Assembly (NCBI GenBank): GCA_021030915.1
Contig: JAGEMR010000194.1
Location: forward strand, 1 to 41,664
Direction: 5' to 3'
Source of the DNA: Astrothelium macrocarpum
Lineage: Eukaryota; Ascomycota; Dothideomycetes; Trypetheliales; Trypetheliaceae
DNA length: 41,664 nt
Part shown: one piece after another, positions 34,271 through 41,664 of the stretch
How the letters are laid out: each line of letters starts with the position of its first letter
Position numbering within the stretch: position 1 is the first letter of the stretch
The notes under the pieces: generated by a model
Seen by the model: the letters and a program-made list of their open reading frames with translations, nothing else
Databases searched by the model: none
Told to the model about the DNA's origin: nothing
Translations under genes and position numbers: made by a program

Positions 34271-34900
34271 TTAATCAAATCCCACAATAACATCTCCAAC
34301 GGAAACATCGTTACATAAGGGTTGCCCCTTTCTGACAACCACTGTCCCATGTGTTGCGCACCTCGCAACAGCAACAACCCATCCAAGTGAAGGCCCAGCT
34401 CTAAATGTTATTGCAAAATCAAGCCTACCAACGTGGAAGCTACCAACTTTCATAAGCTCCACATACCCTAAGCGTCTCTTTTTTTTCGCCTTTTTGAGAA
34501 CGCTCGGTGTTTCTCGGAGTGCTGGGGGTAAAGTTTCGCCGTGCGTGTCAATCTCATCTTCGCGGCGGAGAAGGAGATTACACATGACAGTACAAGGGTC
34601 CAGCTCAAACACTAAATCTCCTTTGTAATAACACACGAAAAAGTTGCCTGGATTAGGGGTCCTTTGAGAGACGATGTTTGGTTCCAATGTAATGACGAGA
34701 TCTTGGTCGGGCGCGACGTCAGTATCCGCGGTAAGTTGGTCGTTGTCTTTGAGGCCCAACGACCCTGCGTTTTGTTGCGAGATATCTAGTCCCGTAAAGA
34801 TGTATCCGCTTCTTGGATCTTTGAATAACAGTGGCACAGACCCAAAATGTAATGAAATGATTGGCCTCGTCAACCCGTGCTTTGCGAGATTAAATGGATC

Positions 34901-35098
34901 CAGAGATCGGAAAAATTAATTCAGAATTATTCAGAATTATTTAGAATCTGAATGATAGGTCCGATAAGCGAGATTAGTTTTCAAAATTCTTACACTAAAC
35001 CTACTTCAGTTAGAACTTTCATAAATTGTACATAACTTGAATAAATTTGAATATTATATAATTCTGGATTAATTCTGAATTAATGTTTCCGATCTCTG
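34901..35098. mobile_element. hAT-type MITE copy 1 (198 bp)
   Basis: Begins CAGAGATCGGAAAAATTAAT and ends with its near-inverted copy ATTAATGTTTCCGATCTCTG. It is flanked by a perfect 8-bp duplication AATGGATC (34893-34900 and 35099-35106). The CAGAG terminus and 8-bp duplication are the hallmarks of the hAT superfamily. Non-coding, rich in CAGAATTA subterminal repeats. Inserted in the coding region of the large unknown gene. Confidence 0.93.
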
Positions 35099-35347
35099 AA
35101 TGGATCACGGATAAAATCGAGTATTATGGTGCATTGGAGAGCTACTATGCCAATGACTCCGTCATCAGCGCTCACAAACGAAGAGCTCGCTCCACCCCAC
35201 ACCATAGCTATGCCGCAGAGAAGCAAAGATGGTTCAACACCCTCAAAAAGTGAAATCCTGAGCATGTCAAGCAGCTGGTAACTCCGGTTTATCACTTTTC
35301 GATTCAACATTTTTCTGCGATCTGCCAAGGCACCCATACCGAATGCG

Positions 35348-35545
35348 CAGAGATCGGAAACATTAATTCAGAATTAATCCAGAATTATATAATATTCAAA
35401 TTTATTCAAGTTATGTACAATTTATGAAAGTTCTAACTGAAGTAGGTTTAGTGTAAGAATTTTGAAAACTAATCTCGCTTATCGGACCTATCATTCAGAT
35501 TCTAAATAATTCTGAATAATTCTGAATTAATTTTTCCGATCTCTG
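35348..35545. mobile_element. hAT-type MITE copy 2 (198 bp, opposite orientation)
   Basis: This copy reads as the reverse complement of copy 1; comparing by eye I found no differences over 198 bp. It is flanked by a different perfect 8-bp duplication, CGAATGCG (35340-35347 and 35546-35553), so it is an independent insertion. Reading from the gene (minus strand), it contributes about 18 codons and then a stop. Confidence 0.93.
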
Positions 35546-37060
35546 CGAATGCGTAGGTATGGCATCGTGCATGAGGTACAATAAGATTATTGAGCATGCC
35601 TATGAAAATAGCAACGGCGACAAAGTCCATTGCGGTTTTGAAGAATTTTGTATCGTAGACCCCTGAGTAGAGATATTGATTATGGACAATGTTGGCAATT
35701 ATCCTGGAAATATTATCATCCAAACCAGTATAACACGTTATGGTGCTTTGACTCCAGGAATTCGCCAGGCGCTCCACATTCTCGCCCTCGACGGGAACTC
35801 GTGCAGGTGTGAATGCTATGAGAGAGAGCTTGTTGAAAGAAGTAGTAACCACGTTTTCCTCGTCATTTGGATAAGAATGCTTGACATTCCATGGGATCAT
35901 ACTCCCTGTTTCAATCCCAGCTTGCCAAAGAGCAAGTACTCTTTTCGAATGAATTTCGTTCGCGCTTCTGGGACAGTATCCAAGTTCTCGGGCAGCATTT
36001 AGAGCAATTTCTAGGTCCCCTCCAAAAACAATATTGCGGTCATCTTCTTGACTGATTTCTTGCACCGTCATTTCCCCAGGATTCGTTGGCCGTATCGTTT
36101 TGGAAATCTCTGTTGGCGGTGTACAAAGCCAAAGTCGGACAAGATATTGCGTACTGCCCTGGTTCTCCAAGGGAAGAAGTTTTCGCTGACGTTTTATTTT
36201 TTCGTCGAAAATGCACTCGACGCTTACGTCGGCGCCATTTGCGGCTGCCGCCAGCGCTATAGATGCCGTGCTTGCAGATAAGGTATCGAATACCCTTTGC
36301 CTACACTTTCTACCTTTTGAATTGTATATCTCTTGCTCATAGCATCCAGAGCTTCGTGGTATTTTGTCCAATTCCTCGCCCTCGTTTCCACCTAGCAGGT
36401 CTTGAATCAACCCTATGTTTTGCTGTCGAGTCCGCGCCCATTTGTGAGAGATGCTGCCAGTAGAAGCACCCTGTAACGCAAGTTCTGATAGGTATTCCCT
36501 GGTTTTGACGACTTGGGGGGTGTCGCTATCCGTGCTGAAGACAGCCTCAGCCCAGGGGCGAAGAAGGGGCATCCAAATGCGAAAGGCGTCTTGTTTTGCG
36601 TCTTGTGCCATGCCTATACGGATAGCTCGAGTTGGTATCCTGCGTGTCAAAATATCCTTAATCTGTAATGCCGGATTTGGTAGAAATACTGTGCAAGTCG
36701 TGTGTATTATTACCAGCCCAATGATAGTGTCTCTCGACTCTACGTATTTTGCTACCAAGATAACAACAGCGATGATACCCTCGAGATTCCCCATATCTAG
36801 ATCTTTCATAAGAGGCGGCCCCTCTACCCTTCGCATATTGGAGCCATGGATACTAGTGGCGCGACAAAAGTTAAAATCCTCCAGCCAAGGTGGTATCCAG
36901 TCGACGGATATTTCATAACGATCATGCAATATCTTGAATAGAACACCATCTTGTTGTCGACTGAACAAGGATCCAATTTGCTTCGAGATGGTAAGTGCGG
37001 AAACGATTTCGTTAACATCAAAATTGATCTGCGATAACGCACTGCTTTCACTATCAATCC

Positions 37061-37637
37061 TGAAGTTTTAAATCATCACGTAAGATCAAATTTTTCTTAG
37101 ATCTCAGACAGAATGAAAGGATAAGATGGTAATGGAGTGCGAGAACAGGCTGCAAGTCAACCTAGCCGATTCCAAGGTTAAAGCACCGACAGCTGAATCA
37201 GCAGCGCTAGGAAGGAACGCTAAGGTAGAATACCTAGACAATGACCGCCCATACCTCTTATTAGTTCCTAGCTTACCAGACAGTCTGACACCTTACAACA
37301 GGTGCCAGTACAATACATGCGTAGTGAGTTTCTTCTAATTTGATGCTGTCAACGCTAGCATCGAACGCGCTTCAGGGCTGTAAAAATACCCGCTCTTAAT
37401 TTAGTGACAGCGCTAAACAATTATTCCCTGTATGCCACATTTAGACGCTAATACTCTCGGCCTAATTTTGATGGTCTAAGTGAGCTAACGCAGCAGCGAT
37501 TTAGGCCGAAACGGACACTCGATTCCTCAGTACATCGCCTTTATTTTTGTAAAAGCGAAAGATGCGTGAAAGTTAGAGTGCGTATAGGGCTAAAGAATGT
37601 ATAGGGTTAGAGAGTGTGTAGGGCTCAAAAGTGCGTA
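37061..37637. other. Region between unknown gene and second AT-rich block
   Basis: Ordinary composition, no convincing gene (the open frame at 37126-37338 has no domain). At about 37570-37637 short GTGCGTATAGGGCT-like units recur with ~18-bp spacing (TATAGGGCT, TATAGGGTT, TGTAGGGCT), a small degenerate tandem repeat next to the insertion site of element G. Confidence 0.5.
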
Positions 37638-38594
37638 GGAAAAGTCCCCACCGTATGCACGGTCCCACCGAATGCACACAACCAAATTTTCAACACCATG
37701 GATTCGAACGTGCGCAATTCCACCAATATGGGCTCAATTGAAATAGTGATAATAACAGTAGATACAGAAGAATATCTTAATTATATTCAAATAATTAAAT
37801 TTTATGAAATTTATCATTCGATATTATCACACCGTCATAAAAAAATCATTTAAAAAAAAAAAAATTTATTATGATATTTTTATCAAATTTTCGTAATATC
37901 AGAAAATTATATTAATTTAATAAATTAATATATTTATAAATCATAATATTTTATTTATTATTTAAAAGATTCAAAATTTTATTATGAATATTAATAAAAT
38001 TAAATTAAAAAAGAATTAAATAAATTATTTTATAAAATATTATAATATCGAATTAAAATTAATTTTTTTAATTTTATTCAATTTTATTCAAAAAAAAAAA
38101 ATATTTATATTTAATTATAATTTTATTTTGAATTAATATAAATTTTTAATTTATATTATTTTTATATCAATAATTTATTAAATTATTTTCAAAATCAATT
38201 AATATAAAATATTTTTATATAATATTTATAATTTTTATAATTATTAAAAATTAATAATTTGTATTTTTATTTATTTTTAATTTTATTTTTAATATTTTTA
38301 TTGAATATTTTTATAATTAAATAAAATTTATTTTATTATTTATTTAATTTAATAAAAATATTATATAATAATAAAATTTTTAAAATTTTATTATTTTTAT
38401 TAAATTTTTATGATTATTTATTTTTTTTATTCGATTTATTAATTTTAATTATTAAATATAAATATATTTAATTTATTAATAATATATTATTTGAAATAAT
38501 TAAATAAATAAATTTTATAAATTCAAATATTTAATTATTTTATTAAAAAAATTTTTTTTTATTTATTTTAAAAAATATATTAATAAATAATGTA

Positions 38595-40444
38595 TCTGCA
38601 TAGCGAGCGGAATAACATAGCGAGCGGAATACCGTTCCGCATTCATACGAATTTTTCTTTTATCAATATAATAATATTATATTATAATTATGAAAATTAA
38701 TTATTATTCTTTTTTTCAGAGATTAAAAAATCTATTTAATAGATTCATGTATAATATTTAAATTATTTGTAATTATTATAATATTATATATATGGATTTT
38801 TATTATTTATATAATTATTCTTTTTATATATATCATTTTTTTTAATTTCAATAATATTTTTTAATGATTATAATGTATTTATTTTTGAAATATTAAATAA
38901 TCTATCAATATATAATCGAATTTTTTTGATTTTTTGATATTTATTCAATATTTTATTTATTATATGAAAATTTTTATTTTTCATTTTTAATAATATTAAT
39001 TTATATATTAACTTTAAAATATTTTTTATTTATATATTAATTAAATCGTATAATTGAATTAAAGAATTATTTTGATATTTTATAATTTTAAATTTTAGAT
39101 TTATAAAATTTCGTATTATATTTTTTATAATTCTAAATATATTTGGATTTATAAATATAATATTTATTAAATAAGAATTTGATGATATAAGTATTTTAAA
39201 TTTAAAATTCAGATAATTAATTATTTATTCTGAATTATATAAAATAAGGTCAATTATTTGAAATTCTATTTATATATTTTTTTCGTTTATTAAAATAAAA
39301 AATATTTTTTTAAAAACGGAAAAAAAATCATTTTTTATAATATATATAAATTGAAATCGTATTAGATATTCAATTTTTTTATTATATGAAATTTTTAAAA
39401 GATCAAAATATTCTATATTAAAAAATTAAAAAATATGTAATAAATATAAAAATATATAAAAAATAATAATATTTATTTTTTGATAATATTTATCAAATTC
39501 AAAAAAATGATGATTATTATATCCATTAAAAATTAAAAATCGATATTTATCAATTATACAAAATTTTATAAATTTTTTAAAATATTATAATTAATTTAAA
39601 TTAATTTTATTTATTATTTAATTATTTATATTTGAATGAATTCATTAAATAATAGAAAATTTGTTATTTATATATCAAAAAAGAAAATGATATTTATCTT
39701 TTATAATAATATATGAAAATAATATCTAATTATTTATATAAATATTCTGAATTATTAAAATCCATTTTTAATTATCAGATTATTTTATATAAGATTTTTT
39801 TTTATAATTTAAAATAATAATAATCTTTATATACGATAATATTTCCATTAAAAAATTAATTTTATTGAAATTATAAATATTGATATTGATAATTCCGTAT
39901 TTATTGATTATATTATATATGAAATTAAATTAATTTTATATAATTATAAAATTTCTAATTAATATTTTTTAATAATCAATCTTTTATCAGAATCATATTT
40001 TAAATAATGATTATCATTATATAAAATTTATAATTTATTAAAATTTAATATATAACATATTTCGAATTTCATATAAATAATTAATTATATTTTATATATC
40101 ATTTTATTTAAATGAAAAACTATAATTAATTAAATTTATAATACGATTCAGAATTATTTTTTTTTATTTTAATAAAATTTATTAAATTAATTGAAATATT
40201 ATATCATGATTATCAATTATCATATCGAATAATTAATATTATATAAAAAATTTTATAAATTTGAATAATTTTTTATATATTAAATTTTTGATCTTTTTTT
40301 AAAATTTCGAAAATTATAATTATTTTATTCTTTTTAAAAAATATTTCCATTTCTGTATGTAAAAAAAAGTCATATTAAAAAGAAAAATTCGTATAAATGC
40401 GGAGTGGTGTTCCGCTCGTTATGTTATTCCGCTCGCTATGCAGA
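38595..40444. mobile_element. Element E: TA-flanked TIR DNA transposon, RIP-degraded (1,850 bp)
   Basis: Ends TCTGCATAGCGAGCGG and ...CCGCTCGCTATGCAGA are inverted copies flanked by TA (38593-38594, 40445-40446). CATAGCGAGCGGAATAA is followed by CATAGCGAGCGGAATAC, a 17-bp direct duplication mirrored at the right end with single-base differences. The interior is among the most AT-rich sequence in the window and has no coding frame. Size and structure match the Fot1/pogo-like group here. Confidence 0.9.
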
Positions 40445-40761
40445 TACGTTATTAAAAATAAAATTAAAAAATTTGATTTATATTTTATTTTTAATTATTA
40501 AATTTTTTTATATAACTATATTAATTATTTTATTATTTATTTTTAAAAAAAATTTAATTCAAAAATATTTTATTTTTTGAATTTTTATTATTTAAATATT
40601 TATTTTATTGTTTTTTTATTATTTTATATAATATCAATTATTATGATTATATTAATTATTTTAAATTTAATTTTATATATTTTATTTAATATTATTGATT
40701 TATTTTTATATAATTTATTTTTATTATTTTTAAAATAATTTTATTTTATATAATATATATA

Positions 40762-41664
40762 ACGTGGTTTACCACCCAGCCGCGCATATCACCCAGCCGC
40801 GCACTTTCCGCATTACATACCCCATTAACATTAACACAAATAATAATAATTAGAAAATTTATCTAATTTTTATCGGATTCTGATTCAATATTTATTTTTT
40901 CAATTTTATTATAAATACGTATATTATATTTAATTATGTTATAAATATTATATTATTATAAAATTATTATCGTTTTTTTTAATAAATCATCATTTTCGTC
41001 TTCATCAGATATATATCATTTTTTTGAATTCTTTTTAATTAATAATTTTATAAAATTATTTATATTAAATATTTTTTTAAATTATATACATGATTTTTTG
41101 ATTTTTTGATATTTTATAAATATCATATTTATATTTTCAAAAATATATATTTATTCAATTAAAAGAATAATTAAATATATTATTATTTATATATTTTTTT
41201 ATTATTTGATTTATAATTTTAATAATTAATATTAAAAATTTTTTTTGATAAATAAAAATTTATTTTTTAATAAAATTGAATTATTTAATAATTTATTAAA
41301 AATTAAAAAAAATTTATAATTTTTATTTATAAACGATAAAAAAATATTTATTTAATGATATAAATATTTTCAAATAAATATTTAATTTTAAAATTATAAT
41401 ATCTGAATTTTATAATATAATTCTAATTTTTCTGAATCTAGATTTGATATTTAATTTAATAAAAATTTTAAAATATATTAATTTAAATATGATAAAAAAT
41501 TCGAATTTGATAATATAATTAATCATGATTTTAATTAAAAAATTGATTTTATTATTATATATATATTTTAAAAACAAATATAATATGATATTTAATAATT
41601 AAAATAAATAAAATATATATATAAATATATTAATAATAATAATTTTATTTTTTTCGTAAAAATT
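40762..41664. mobile_element. Element F: partial second copy of the C2 family, truncated by the window edge
   Basis: After a TA (40760-40761), the end ACGTGGTTTACCACCCAGCC closely resembles C2's ACGTGGTTCATCAG.... It carries CACCCAGCCGCGCATAT followed by CACCCAGCCGCGCACTT (17-bp spacing). The following sequence (CATTACATACCCCATTAAC..., then a TCATCAGATATA-like region near 41006) aligns with 7330-7550 of C2 but is more AT-rich. About half of a ~1.87-kb element is present. Confidence 0.85.

Larger units (their letters stand above)
34271..37060 (-). pseudogene. Large unknown gene interrupted by two hAT MITEs
   Basis: Three minus-strand open segments belong to one gene: from above 36968 down to the second MITE at 35545, 35347-35099 between the MITEs, and 34900-34271 after the first. 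Each MITE plus one 8-bp duplication is 206 bp, which shifts frame. Subtracting both puts all three in one uninterrupted frame of 762 codons from the TTG at 36968, so the pre-insertion gene encoded at least 761 residues. As it stands, translation ends inside MITE 2. The frame stays open about 30 codons above 36968 to a CTTCAG-type acceptor near 37057, so a first exon may be missing; the true start is unknown. Several hydrophobic stretches suggest a membrane-associated protein (for example IIAVVILVAKYV, FVAVAIFIGMLNNLIV). I do not recognise the family. Confidence 0.75.
37638..41664. mobile_element. Element G: left end of a TA-flanked TIR transposon hosting two nested elements
   Basis: Following a TA (37636-37637) the sequence GGAAAAGTCCCCACCG leads into CCCACCGTATGCACGGT, followed directly by CCCACCGAATGCACAC. 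This is the same 17-bp duplicated terminal architecture as elements A-E. An ATG at 37699 opens a short frame (MDSNVRNSTNMGSIEI) that soon becomes AT-degraded and could be a transposase start. No matching right end occurs in the window. If E and F are nested inside it, only about 1.27 kb of G is present, so its right terminus would lie beyond the window, consistent with a ~1.85-kb element. The end coordinate given is the window edge. Confidence 0.65.

Noticed and set aside
34901..35545. MITEs acting as spliceable introns of the host gene
   Set aside because: Their ends are CAGAG...CTCTG and no paired GT/AG sites near the edges would restore frame precisely; left as something RNA data could overturn.
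37580..37637. TAGGGTT/TAGGGCT units resembling fungal telomere repeats
   Set aside because: Only three imperfect units with ~18-bp spacing, not tandem hexamers, and located inside the chromosome segment with sequence continuing on both sides.

Overview
The window looks like nuclear DNA of a filamentous ascomycete (Pezizomycotina). The genes carry several short introns (38-78 nt) with GTRNGT-like donors and YAG/AAG acceptors. They encode typical fungal proteins (TOM22, a GTPBP1-type GTPase, an NmrA-like reductase, a GPI-type surface protein). Long stretches of very high A+T content resemble transposons degraded by repeat-induced point mutation (RIP). I cannot name the genus.

Layout. (1) 1-460: pyrimidine-strand microsatellite/minisatellite. 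461-790: a small unique segment with the possible last exon of a broken gene. (2) About 791-9890 and 9954-12112: AT-rich block made of at least five DNA transposons of about 1.83-2.16 kb with TA target duplications, one nested inside another. One keeps a recognisable Fot1/pogo transposase N-terminus. (3) 12113-37637: gene island. In order: large Ser/Thr/Pro-rich GPI-type surface protein (-), zinc alcohol dehydrogenase (-), GHSMGG alpha/beta-hydrolase (+), NmrA-like NADPH-binding protein (-), a candidate 300-bp MITE, GTPBP1-like GTPase (+), small unknown protein (-) head-to-head with TOM22 (+), membrane-anchored fucose-lectin-like protein (-), an orphan exon (-), a Ty1/Copia gag remnant (-), and a large unknown gene (-) split by two identical hAT MITEs. 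(4) 37638-41664: second AT-rich block, apparently one element containing two further insertions, running off the window.

Main discovery. Every TA-flanked element in both AT-rich blocks, though the termini differ in sequence, carries two direct copies of a terminal motif at exactly 17-bp spacing. Where both ends are visible, the doubling is in both inverted repeats. 17 bp is the length of the CENP-B box, which is bound by a domesticated pogo-family transposase, so each end probably holds two tandem transposase-binding sites. The second notable structure is a pair of 198-bp hAT MITEs that appear identical. They sit in opposite orientation inside one gene, each with a perfect 8-bp target duplication. 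Subtracting each insert plus one duplication (206 bp) restores a single reading frame.

The island genes are mostly unrelated housekeeping or secondary functions and form no obvious cluster. Exon boundaries were derived by hand from splice signals and frame continuity; where exon lengths sum to a whole number of codons this is stated.
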